This document shows, one piece after another, positions 56,481 to 64,000 of a stretch of DNA of 64,000 nucleotides. Each line of letters begins with the position of its first letter. Within the stretch, counting starts at the first letter, position 1. The stretch lies in assembly GCF_000368785.1 (NCBI RefSeq), contig NZ_KB849689.1, positions 28,681-92,680 of the forward strand, read 5' to 3'. A model generated the notes under the pieces. That model saw only the letters and a program-made list of their open reading frames with translations. It did no database searches and had not been told where the DNA came from. The DNA comes from Acinetobacter towneri DSM 14962 = CIP 107472 (GTDB taxonomy: Bacteria; Pseudomonadota; Gammaproteobacteria; Pseudomonadales; Moraxellaceae). The translations under genes and the position numbers were made by a program.

Positions 56481-56505
56481 AAAAAAGCCACATTGCTGTG
56501 GCTTT
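56481..56505 (-). terminator. Terminator of rlpA
   Basis: GCCAC-AGCAAT-GTGGC on the minus strand, followed by TTTTTT. Confidence 0.88.
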
Positions 56506-56536
56506 CAAGTCAAATGTGAAGTCGTGTAAGCGAATC

Positions 56537-57145
56537 TTAAGAGTTTGGACCGTCAATACGCTCAATGCTTACTTTGGCAGTACCTGCATTGGTGATGCCC
56601 AATTGTTTTGCAGCGCCATAAGAAAGATCGAGTACACGGTTGCCATGGAATGGACCACGGTCATTTACTTTAACTACAACGCTTTTACCATTGTTTTTAT
56701 TGGTTACGCGAATATAGCAGTTTAGCGGCAGGCTACGGTGTGCAGCAGTCATTGCGTTCATGTCGAACGTTTCACCGCTTGCAGTTTTACGACCGTGGAA
56801 TTGACGACCGTACCAAGATGCCATACCTGTTTGGCTAAATTTACGTACAGTGTTCGATGCCACTGTATTTAACTTTTCAATCACTGAAGGCTCTTCAGCA
56901 GGAATTTCAATTTTCGCTGCAATCGTTTGACGACGGATTTGGTCGCCTGAACGTTCGGTGATTGAAAGGCTATTCAAATTTGAGAAATGTGAATTAAAAC
57001 TTTGTGCTTCTTTGTTGAGTACACGCGCAGCTAGGCTAGATGACTCATTATCATTGTTGAATGATGATTGCACCATTTCAGCTTGCGACTGACTTAGGGC
57101 AACAGCTGCAGAAAGTGCAAGTAAGTATTTAAGTGAACTATGCAT
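56537..57145 (-). CDS. rlpA: RlpA-like septal/envelope lytic transglycosylase
   Basis: A 202-residue secreted protein with a signal peptide (MHSSLKYLLALSAAVALSQSQA) and a double-psi beta-barrel domain: GMASWYGRQFHGRKTASGE, MNAMTAAHRSLPLN, VVVKVNDRGPFHGNRVLDLS. These carry the conserved Glu and Asp of the RlpA active site. No lipobox cysteine follows the signal and there is no SPOR domain, so this is a short, soluble RlpA form and septal targeting by SPOR is not expected. Confidence 0.87.
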   Translation of the reverse strand: MHSSLKYLLALSAAVALSQSQAEMVQSSFNNDNESSSLAARVLNKEAQSFNSHFSNLNSLSITERSGDQIRRQTIAAKIEIPAEEPSVIEKLNTVASNTVRKFSQTGMASWYGRQFHGRKTASGETFDMNAMTAAHRSLPLNCYIRVTNKNNGKSVVVKVNDRGPFHGNRVLDLSYGAAKQLGITNAGTAKVSIERIDGPNS

Positions 57146-57439
57146 GGTTTGAACTCCTGAAGACAGAATTTTTAACTTATTTCGCTCTTAACTGATTGAA
57201 ATAGTGGTAATCCTGTCTGTAATTTCACTTTTTCGACTACATTTGACGAAATGGATAATATTCATCCCTCACTAAAGGTGTCTAGTCTTTATACGAAAAT
57301 AATGACAAAAAGTACCAAAAACCAACTCTATTTGATTAAAAAATAATCAATATTGTAACATTGTATGTAAAAAGTTTGTTTTGTGATCAAATTGTCAAAA
57401 ATATTTCTTGACTTTTTGGTTTTATATTTAAATTTGTAC

Positions 57440-58441
57440 TTAGCGACTCGCAATTTCAGTGCCCAATAACCACAGTGCAGTCGCATACATACGGCTACGG
57501 TTATAAGTCGTAATCACCTGAAAATTTGGGTAGGTTATATAGTAGATATGACCATAATTTTCTTGTAATTGAATGACATTGACCAAGTCGAGGTTATCTA
57601 TTTGCACAATTGGATTCATTGGCATCACGCCTTGCGATTTTAAAACCCCATAAGGTGTTGGCAGGGTCAAATCTTTGGCAATGACACTGTCAGGATTGTT
57701 GCCTGTATATCGTGCAGCAAATGCAATGGGTTGATTGCGCTGCCAGCCATGTTGTGCCAAGTAGTTTGCAATGGAGCCAATGGCATCGACTGCCGAGTTG
57801 CGTAGATCAATATGTCCGTTGCCGTCATAATCGACCCCAAATTTTGGAATATTGCTAGGCATAAACTGCGGATAACCAACAGCACCTGCATAAGAACCAA
57901 CAATTGAAGAAGTTGGCACACCATCTTTATATGACCATGCGATCAGTGCTGCGAGTTCATCTTTAAAGTATTCCGCGCGACGTTCATAACCAAAGCCTAA
58001 GGTGGCAAGGGCATCACGGGTTACAAAAGAGCCCTTATTGCTTCCAAAACCTGTTTCTACACCCAGAATCCCTAAAATAATGGATTGCGGTACACCAAAT
58101 TGCTGTTCAGCACGATTGAGCGTGTCTGCATATTGTTGTTTAAAGCGCACACCGCGCTGAATAGTGCTTTCTGCAAGGAAATTGGTTTTATAGTCGTACC
58201 AAGGCTTACTTTCGCCTGGGCGGTTCATGATGTTGATGATATTGGGTAAGTTTTTAGAGCCTTCCATCGCCCAATCGACTTGTGCTGCACTCAAGCCATA
58301 GGTCTGCATGGTTTTTTGTTTAAAACTGGCATAAGACGGATGATTTTGGAAATCATTGGCCAGACAAAAACTGGTGATAGAAAATGCACCAATGAGTAAA
58401 GAAAGACGTTTTAGTTTGTTATAAAAATCAAGTTTGAACAT
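57440..58441 (-). CDS. mltB: Lytic murein transglycosylase B
   Basis: Cleaves peptidoglycan glycan strands to 1,6-anhydro ends. The 333-residue protein has a signal peptide (LSLLIGAFSITSFCLAN) and the family catalytic Glu in ILGVETGFGSNKG, then the RDALATLGFGYERRAEYFK and GSYAGAVGYPQFMPSN motifs and a calcium-binding-like loop DYDGNGHIDL. The Cys in the signal may be part of a lipobox (SFCLA) though it is imperfect. It lies downstream of rlpA on the same strand order but separately transcribed. Confidence 0.94.
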   Translation of the reverse strand: MFKLDFYNKLKRLSLLIGAFSITSFCLANDFQNHPSYASFKQKTMQTYGLSAAQVDWAMEGSKNLPNIINIMNRPGESKPWYDYKTNFLAESTIQRGVRFKQQYADTLNRAEQQFGVPQSIILGILGVETGFGSNKGSFVTRDALATLGFGYERRAEYFKDELAALIAWSYKDGVPTSSIVGSYAGAVGYPQFMPSNIPKFGVDYDGNGHIDLRNSAVDAIGSIANYLAQHGWQRNQPIAFAARYTGNNPDSVIAKDLTLPTPYGVLKSQGVMPMNPIVQIDNLDLVNVIQLQENYGHIYYITYPNFQVITTYNRSRMYATALWLLGTEIASR

Positions 58442-58810
58442 ATTGAGGAAAATTCCAAATTGATGATTTACACAACTTATTTATATGCAGTAAATAAGTT
58501 GCTACTTATATATGAAGAATAAGCCGCTATTGGGGCCAAACTGCGAAAGCGAAGTAAGCGGCTAAGATAGCATTCATGCGTGACTGGTTTGCAAAAACTT
58601 ATACAAAAATAGACAAAGAATGTGTAAAAAGCGCGCAGGATTTGTAACAAAATTCAATCTAGGTGCAAAAAGTTATTCTTGATTGTGCAAAAGTTGCAGA
58701 CATATCCTGATATTGCATTGCATATAAAAATGCCTGATCAAAATCAGGCATTTTGCACTTAACATGCAACAAAAGGGCTTAAAACGCATTATGAGTTAAA
58801 CCCACTGATA
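58442..58810. other. Gene-free spacer upstream of mltB
   Basis: This 369-base stretch holds the mltB promoter region at its left and a strong hairpin (58726-58754) that ends the operon coming from the right. No open frame, repeat or RNA is visible. Confidence 0.5.
58726..58754. terminator. Terminator after the two small unknown genes
   Basis: AAAATGCCTGAT and ATCAGGCATTTT form a 12-bp stem; T runs lie on both sides, so it can stop transcription in either direction. Confidence 0.85.
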
Positions 58811-59188
58811 TTAATGATGGAATAAGGTGTCGTGATATTCCGCTAAAACCAAGAGTTCCTCTTTGGTTAAATTTGGGATGATTTTATCCACCGCAATATG
58901 GACAGCTTTAATTACCGCTGCTGCGCCAATATCTGCTGCTTTACGCTTAATCATGCCCAAATCGAGGGTTTTGTTAAAGTCGCTCATAAAGTGGCGTACC
59001 GTCGCTTCTGCAAACTGTTTATATAGTTCGGTTAAAGCAGCTTTGTTCACTTCATTGCCTGCTTGAATTTCGGCATAGTTGTGTTTCAGGTTGGTCACTA
59101 AACTTGCATCGAGCGTTTCACCTACACGTGCATTGCCTGCTGCATCTTTAAAGCTACTGCGCTCAGAAAATTCAATCGATTGTTTCAC
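58811..59188 (-). CDS. Unknown helical protein, downstream partner of the 85-residue protein
   Basis: A 125-residue soluble protein, predicted mostly helical, with Lys/Glu/Ala-rich segments such as LTELYKQFAEATVRHFMSDFNK and AAAVIKAVHIAVDKIIP. No motif identifies a family. GTG start with weak ribosome binding site; it begins 15 bases after the stop of the next gene upstream and shares composition with it, so the pair is probably one transcript and may form a complex. No signal or membrane segment. Confidence 0.65.
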   Translation of the reverse strand: MKQSIEFSERSSFKDAAGNARVGETLDASLVTNLKHNYAEIQAGNEVNKAALTELYKQFAEATVRHFMSDFNKTLDLGMIKRKAADIGAAAVIKAVHIAVDKIIPNLTKEELLVLAEYHDTLFHH

Positions 59189-59203
59189 GACATCATTTGG
59201 CGC

Positions 59204-59461
59204 TTAGCTTAATAATTGTTTTAGGAGTACTGCAACGGTAGATTTGACATAGCCCGCAAGTTTTTCGGCAGTGTCGCGTTTATCGCTGGCAGGAAAACGA
59301 CGTACCAACTCGGTTAAAATGGCATCAATGATTTCTTCATTAATCATTAATGCGGTTTTGTCGCGCAGTGGGTACAGCGGCTCACTTGATTTTTTTTTCT
59401 GTTGTGCAGTTTCAATCGTATTTAATAATTCTGCAGATGGAATGAATCCAAAAAATGGCAT
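59204..59461 (-). CDS. Unknown 85-residue protein after queF
   Basis: A small soluble protein (MPFFGFIPSAELLNTIETAQ start) with a helical C-terminal half (DTAEKLAGYVKSTVAVLLKQ). GAGG lies eight bases before the ATG. It is 18 bases downstream of queF and 15 upstream of the 125-residue gene, suggesting co-transcription with the ABC exporter-queF operon. No recognised family. Confidence 0.65.
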   Translation of the reverse strand: MPFFGFIPSAELLNTIETAQQKKKSSEPLYPLRDKTALMINEEIIDAILTELVRRFPASDKRDTAEKLAGYVKSTVAVLLKQLLS

Positions 59462-59479
59462 TGTTCAACCTCAATGTTG

Positions 59480-60295
59480 TTATTGTCGCGCTAAACGAAT
59501 AGGGCGAGGCATCCATGTTAAGTCCGATACACGGCAAGGGTTAATGTCTAAACCACCACGACGTGTATAGGTTGCATATACCATCAGTTTTTCTGGTGCG
59601 AATTTTTGCCAGATGTCTGCAAACATCTGTTCCACACATTGTTCATGGAAACCATTATGCTGACGATAAGAAATAATATAAGCCAAAATACTGCGATAAC
59701 AAGGTTTTTTGCCTTGATAACGGATAAAAACCGTGCCCCAGTCAGGTTGTCCTGTGACAGGACAATTGCTGCGTAATAAATGTGAGAAAAGTTGTACCTC
59801 TATATCTTCCGCTTGTTCTAAATCGAATTGCAATAAACTTGGGTCAGGATGCTGCTCTAAACGCTCAGGCGTGAGCTGATCAATACAAATACCTTCAGGT
59901 TGGCTAATTGCCAAATCATCAACCTTAAATAAAGTTAGCGTAACAGGTGCTTGTGCTGCAGCCGTTAAATCATGCTCAACAGTTTCAATGAAATTGGCTT
60001 CAGACTGAAAGCGAGTAAAGTTCATACTATTAAAGTAGAGCTTTAATGATTTTGATTCGATCAGGTTAGGTGATGAAGCAGGTAGCGTAATCCGACCAAT
60101 CGCAACCTGTGGAACACCTGCGGCATTCAACCACGAAATTTCAAAAACGTGCCACCAGTCTTGCCCGAGTTGAATTCCCTCAACATCTGCATATTTTTCA
60201 CGTGCAGCAGCACGTGAAATAGGGAACAAAATATCGGGTTGATATTCTGTAGGATAATTGGTGTCTTTACCAAGAAGAGATTGTTCAACACTCAT
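59480..60295 (-). CDS. queF: NADPH-dependent 7-cyano-7-deazaguanine reductase (long form)
   Basis: Reduces preQ0 to preQ1 in queuosine synthesis. The 271-residue protein is the long, two-domain (YqcD) type: the substrate motif ESKSLKLYFNSMN in the N-terminal half, the catalytic Cys in LLRSNCPVTGQPDWG with the following Asp, and FHEQCVEQMF near the C-terminus. The start ATG overlaps the stop of the ABC permease by one base, an operon link without known functional reason. Confidence 0.94.
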   Translation of the reverse strand: MSVEQSLLGKDTNYPTEYQPDILFPISRAAAREKYADVEGIQLGQDWWHVFEISWLNAAGVPQVAIGRITLPASSPNLIESKSLKLYFNSMNFTRFQSEANFIETVEHDLTAAAQAPVTLTLFKVDDLAISQPEGICIDQLTPERLEQHPDPSLLQFDLEQAEDIEVQLFSHLLRSNCPVTGQPDWGTVFIRYQGKKPCYRSILAYIISYRQHNGFHEQCVEQMFADIWQKFAPEKLMVYATYTRRGGLDINPCRVSDLTWMPRPIRLARQ

Positions 60296-61068
60296 TATTC
60301 ACGCATTCCTGAACCACGAGAAAGTAAATGATAGGCAATACCATAAAGCACTGCACAGCATAGTGTAATCACAGATAATGAAATCGTCACGTTGACATCA
60401 CTATGTCCTAAAATGCCGTAACGGAAAGCATTAACCATATACACCACAGGGTTAATTAAAGAGAGATTTTGCCAAAAAGGGCTTAAGGCACTAATGGCAT
60501 AGAATACACCACCTAAATAAGTCAGTGGAGTCAGTACAAAAGTTGGAATAATAGAAATATCATCAAATGATTTGGCATAAACAGCATTAATAAAACCGCC
60601 TAATGAAAATAAAAAGGACGTAATTAATACGGTATAAATGGTAACAAACCAATTGGTAATATAAAGGTCGGTAAAGAATAGACTCATGGTGGTGACAATA
60701 ATACCGACCAATACGCCACGACTAACACCACCCAAAACATAGCCCCATAAAATGGCATGCAAAGGTACAGGGCTCATGATTAGTTCTTCAATGCTTTTCT
60801 GGAATTTTGCACTAAAAAAACTTGAAGATACGTTGGCATAGCTGTTGGTAATGACTGCCATCATAATTAAGCCGGGCACAATAAATTGCATATAGCTAAA
60901 GCCGCCCATTTCACCAATACGCGAACCGACCAAATTACCAAAAATCACGAAGTACAAACTCATGGTGATAGCAGGTGGTAACAAGGTTTGTGGCCAAATG
61001 CGCATAAAACGACGAATTTCTTTATGCACTAAGGTATAGAGTGCAATCCGCAGTTGGGTAAAATTCAT
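60295..61068 (-). CDS. yadH: ABC-2 type transport permease (YadH-like)
   Basis: Membrane part of an exporter: 257 residues, six hydrophobic segments, and the ABC-2 signature region around YVLGGVSRGVLVGIIV and AISALSPFWQNLSLINPVVYMVN. It pairs with the ATPase encoded upstream, with a four-base overlap. Substrate unknown. Similar in size and sequence layout to E. coli YadH. Confidence 0.9.
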   Translation of the reverse strand: MNFTQLRIALYTLVHKEIRRFMRIWPQTLLPPAITMSLYFVIFGNLVGSRIGEMGGFSYMQFIVPGLIMMAVITNSYANVSSSFFSAKFQKSIEELIMSPVPLHAILWGYVLGGVSRGVLVGIIVTTMSLFFTDLYITNWFVTIYTVLITSFLFSLGGFINAVYAKSFDDISIIPTFVLTPLTYLGGVFYAISALSPFWQNLSLINPVVYMVNAFRYGILGHSDVNVTISLSVITLCCAVLYGIAYHLLSRGSGMRE

Positions 61069-62000
61069 TGCGCAGCTCCATCTAAATTCTTTTCGACCAT
61101 TTTGACAAATAACTCTTCTAGACGGTTGGACTTATTACGCATACTGCGCACGCGAATGCCTTGTGCTTCTAAAAGTTGGAATAAATCATTTAAGGTGTGA
61201 GCTTTATCCATAGTGACTTCTAGGGTCACTGCATCAATTAAGTTGAAACGTACACCAATAATATCTAAATGAATGGGTTGAATCGGTTCAGCTAAATCGA
61301 AAATAAAAGATTCTTCACTTAACTGGTTTAAGAAGTTTTTCATGGAAGTGTCTTCTTTAATCACACCACGATCAATAATCGCGATACGACGACACAACAT
61401 TTCGGCTTCTTCTAAATAGTGGGTAGTGAGAATGATTGAGGTGCCTTTATCATTCATCTCTGTTAAAAAATCCCACATTGAACGACGCAGCTCAATATCT
61501 ACACCTGCAGTGGGTTCATCCAAAATAAGCAGTTTCGGCTCGTGCATCATGGCACGTGCAATCATTAAGCGACGTTTCATACCGCCAGACAGCATTCGCG
61601 CTTGAGTGGCACGTTTATCCCATAAACCCAGTTTTTCTAAATATTCTTCGGCACGTTGTTCGGCAACTTTGTTAGGGATGCCGTAATAGCCTGCTTGTGT
61701 GACCAAAATATCAAAGGTCTTTTCAAACTGACCAAAGTTAAATTCTTGCGGTACTACCCCTAAACATTGCTTGGCTTGGGATGGTTGGGTATCTAGATTA
61801 TGCCCAAAAATTTCGACAGTACCTGCCGTTTTTTTGGTAAGAGAACTGATGATGCTAATGGTTGTAGATTTACCTGCACCATTAGGTCCAAGTAGGGCAT
61901 AAAACTCGCCTTCAGGAACGGTCAAATTAATTCCTTTCAGTGCTTGGAAACCATTTCGATAGGTCTTTGACACGTCCCTTAACGTCAATGCATCAGTCAT
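61065..62000 (-). CDS. yadG: ABC transporter ATP-binding protein (YadG-like)
   Basis: Cytoplasmic ATPase of the exporter. The 311-residue protein has Walker A LLGPNGAGKST (about residue 38), the Q-loop in VVPQEFNFG, signature MLSGGMKRRL, Walker B LLILDEPTAGVD and the switch His in LTTHYLEEAE, with a C-terminal extension (about residues 225-305). First gene of the yadG-yadH-queF-unknown-unknown operon. Confidence 0.92.
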   Translation of the reverse strand: MTDALTLRDVSKTYRNGFQALKGINLTVPEGEFYALLGPNGAGKSTTISIISSLTKKTAGTVEIFGHNLDTQPSQAKQCLGVVPQEFNFGQFEKTFDILVTQAGYYGIPNKVAEQRAEEYLEKLGLWDKRATQARMLSGGMKRRLMIARAMMHEPKLLILDEPTAGVDIELRRSMWDFLTEMNDKGTSIILTTHYLEEAEMLCRRIAIIDRGVIKEDTSMKNFLNQLSEESFIFDLAEPIQPIHLDIIGVRFNLIDAVTLEVTMDKAHTLNDLFQLLEAQGIRVRSMRNKSNRLEELFVKMVEKNLDGAAQ

Positions 62001-62179
62001 GAAATTCTCACTTGAGGAATAGAGCTACTATTGTGAGCGATCCGCGTCAATAAACCAAGTAAGTTACATGGAATTCTATGTTGCAAGTTTGGAACATTGT
62101 TTAAAGCATAAGCATAAAAATACGTAACTTATATATAGTTGCTTTACCTTCAGCAATTTTTTGTTATGATGTGCAGCGC

Positions 62180-62255
62180 GCGCTCATAGCTCAACTGGAT
62201 AGAGTACAGGTCTCCGAAGCCTGTGGCGTGGGTTCGAGTCCCGCTGAGCGCACCA
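62180..62255 (+). tRNA. tRNA-Arg(CCG)
   Basis: A 76-base tRNA. The acceptor GCGCTCA pairs with TGAGCGC, the D-arm is GCTCAACTGGATAGAGT, the anticodon loop CTCCGAA has CCG, the T-arm GTGGGTTCGAGTCCCGC is normal, and CCA is encoded. It reads the CGG codon. A TATGAT box (62165-62170) ends nine bases upstream. The 3' end of this tRNA is a plausible integration site; the DNA to its right is AT-rich accessory sequence. Confidence 0.95.
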
Positions 62256-62465
62256 CATAATCATATTAAGTATTTGATTTTAAACAATAATATAAATAAA
62301 AATCATATCCTATGTACTCATTTGTGTACTCATAATTAATTACACCACTTTGTAAGCTAATATTTCATAGTTTTCAAAGAAATCTTCTATTATGTTGATA
62401 TATCTACAGTTGTGCTGATTTTATATAAAAATTGGTTTAAGCCTTTAATAAGAGTTGAAGTAAGA

Positions 62466-62756
62466 ATGATGCAAAGATTATGTATAGCCACTCCTACAAA
62501 TGAAGAATTTGATAAAGCTCAAGAATTGTTATTTAAAATGGGTTATGAGTGGAATGGCTTTGAAATGGAAATTGAAGGCAGCCAGGAATTAATAGAACGT
62601 AGTGGTGCTACGGCGATCTACACTCATCCTGATGACCATACACTTGAATCTTGGATGGGATTTAAAGATGATCCATTGCCAGCACAAGATGATTTTGAAG
62701 GCGGTTATAAGTTGGTAACCCTGGAAGAACTGACTACTCTGTCAAAGGGAAATTGA
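62466..62756 (+). CDS. Small accessory-region protein, function unknown
   Basis: A 96-residue acidic soluble protein (MMQRLCIATPTNEEF) with GATAIYTHPDDHTLESWMGFKDD and a C-terminal GGYKLVTLEELTTLSKGN. The layout suggests a small alpha/beta protein of phage or island origin. Start ATG at 62466 (second ATG at 62469 equally possible). Lies 210 bases after the tRNA in AT-rich DNA. No family recognised. Confidence 0.6.
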   Translation: MMQRLCIATPTNEEFDKAQELLFKMGYEWNGFEMEIEGSQELIERSGATAIYTHPDDHTLESWMGFKDDPLPAQDDFEGGYKLVTLEELTTLSKGN

Positions 62757-62781
62757 ACTGATATTGGCAGATGTAAGCCTG

Positions 62782-63137
62782 CTAACATTTTATGTCGTCC
62801 CTCACTTTACAAAAGTCTAATACCTTCTTAAGATCGAATTCTAACTCTTCTCGACTATATTGTTGTGAACGTTTCAATAGGGCGGAGACATATTTTTTTG
62901 CGTACACTTCTGGGTAGTCTCTACAGATTATCCGCTTGTGCAATTCCAGTGGAGTTTCTGGATCATTAAGCTGCTCAAGGAATTGGCTAATCTTTTGATC
63001 AGCTACTTCAAACTGGATGACATCTTCAAAATCTTCCCCTGAAGTTAAGGTATGGTTATGTTGGTTTCTTTAGGTTATTTCTGGCAGCCAGCAAAAATGA
63101 TGGCGATAAGTAGGGTTGGTAAAAGTAGTTTTTCCAT
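62782..63137 (-). pseudogene. Decayed small lipoprotein gene
   Basis: The reverse strand starts with MEKLLLPTLLIAIIFAGC, a complete lipoprotein signal with lipobox FAGC, but stops two codons later. A second open stretch in another frame then runs from about 63058 to a stop at 62782: HTLTSGEDFEDVIQFEVADQ and so on, ending FCKVRDDIKC, with no start codon of its own. The two parts together (about 118 codons, total length not a multiple of three) look like one acidic lipoprotein gene broken by an indel near 63060-63080. Confidence 0.45.
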
Positions 63138-63236
63138 AGTTATGTATTGAGGTTATAGATAGCAGAATTATAGGTTGGAATTGGAAAAAACCCATCGTAA
63201 GATGGGTTGATTAAAAAAATATTGCAGTATAAACAA

Positions 63237-63792
63237 CTAATTTTTATGGACTCTTTCACCAAGATAATAGAGACTTAAAAAAGTCATCATTATTAACTGT
63301 ACAAGTGAAAATATAACAACTACACAAGAAAAGAAGTAAACCATATAGACCACATATAGTGAAGAAACCTTAATTTCTAAGCTATATGAAAAACGGATAA
63401 TTAATAAAAAACAAAATAGTACGATGCTGATGAAGGTTAGATAAGAAAATAATCGTGCTAAGAATCTTCTTCTATTCATTTCAATCCAAAAAACTTTATA
63501 TGGATTATATTCAACATATTTTTCTTTAGGCGGATCGCCAGCCATTGGCTGATCCATAGTAGTACTATTAATCGTCGATATCGCAGCTAAGGCAGCGATA
63601 TAGAAGCCTGGCATTGTTTGTAAAAAGCAAATTAAATAATATGTCAGATCATTGATAAAAATATTTGAATTCTTAGTACCAATTTCAAACCATACAAAGG
63701 TCATAATTGCACTTAATATAATTGCAACTAATGAAGGAACAATAAAATCAAAACGTGTCTTATTAATTAGTCCGTTATCCCATCTTATACTA
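63237..63792 (-). pseudogene. Multi-pass membrane protein gene cut by the second IS982-family copy
   Basis: The open frame runs from the IS edge (63792) through SIRWDNGLINKTRFDFIVPS to a stop at 63237, with no stop on the way. The 185 residues visible contain four hydrophobic segments and a cytoplasmic loop DQPMAGDPPKEKYVEYNPYK. The upstream part lies beyond the IS, outside the window. An internal ATG at 63704 could start a 155-residue product. No family recognised; accessory-island composition. Confidence 0.6.
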
Positions 63793-64000
63793 ACCCGAAT
63801 TACGGATAAGAAAAGCCCTTGAAAAAAAGGTAGTTAGAGCCATTTAGAAAGTTACGACACAACCCAAAGGCTCTAACTACCATGTACGATTTTACAGAAA
63901 TTTTTTGTATTGTTGATGATTTTTTCAAAAAATTTGAACCCATCTATTGGCAATTTCTCAAGCAAGAAAACAAACGTCAACGTATCAGACAAGCAACGCT
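63793..64000 (+). mobile_element. IS982-family insertion sequence, left end (runs off window)
   Basis: The 208 bases to the window end are identical, base for base, to the left end of the complete copy at 9647-10621, including the terminal repeat ACCCGAATTACGGATAAG, the 13-base inverted repeat and the transposase start. Same orientation as the first copy. Confidence 0.95.
63882..64000 (+). CDS. IS982-family transposase, N-terminal part (cut by window edge)
   Basis: First 39 codons of the transposase (MYDFTEIFCIVDDFFKKF), identical to the first codons of the complete gene at 9736-10614. Open to the window end. Confidence 0.95.
   Translation, partial: MYDFTEIFCIVDDFFKKFEPIYWQFLKQENKRQRIRQAT

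Overview
The window is chromosomal DNA of an Acinetobacter species. Supporting this are about 40% GC, Acinetobacter-type ArgG, PurL, LipA and SthA proteins, the split type VI secretion (T6SS) locus with tagX, tagF and tagN and no tssJ, and an ISAba1-like insertion sequence. The species cannot be fixed from the sequence alone.

Layout. 1-3200: 5' end of argG, a gene-free stretch with a MITE-like inverted-repeat element, fadH, and tRNA-Ser(UGA). 3300-27002: the T6SS locus, made of two divergent operons around an AT-rich spacer (11786-12224). Leftward: tssH(clpV)-tssA-tssK-tssL-unknown membrane protein-tagX. Rightward: asaA-like gene, tssB, tssC, hcp, tssE, tssF, tssG, unknown membrane protein, tssM, tagF, tagN. 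27334-62255: ordinary core genes: purL, pdxB-epmA, cca, maeB, a GGDEF/EAL protein, rsmE, ahcY-metF, a Sel1 protein, lipA, sthA, an MFS permease with a 44-codon companion ORF, an OmpW-like porin, map, rpsB-tsf, rlpA, mltB, an ABC exporter with queF, and tRNA-Arg(CCG). 62256-64000: an AT-rich accessory tail beyond the tRNA with small unknown genes, a decayed lipoprotein gene, and a membrane-protein gene cut by a second copy of the IS982-family element.

Main result. The T6SS looks inactivated by three independent lesions. tssH is split by a 975-bp IS982-family element with a 7-bp target duplication. tssC has a one-base loss in a T run. tssM loses its last 65 codons to an 1180-bp ISAba1-like element with a 9-bp duplication. 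All three reading frames are restored exactly when the lesion is removed on paper. The ISAba1-like element also places an outward promoter directly before tagF, whose family represses T6SS post-translationally.

Other points of note: an S-adenosylhomocysteine riboswitch-like leader before ahcY; a degenerate GGDEF motif beside an intact EAL domain; a C39-peptidase-like protein without its cysteine; and a transcription terminator that overlaps the ribosome binding site of cca. I found no CRISPR array, antibiotic-resistance gene or complete prophage, and no clearly new system. The least explained material is the two T6SS-linked membrane proteins and the accessory tail.
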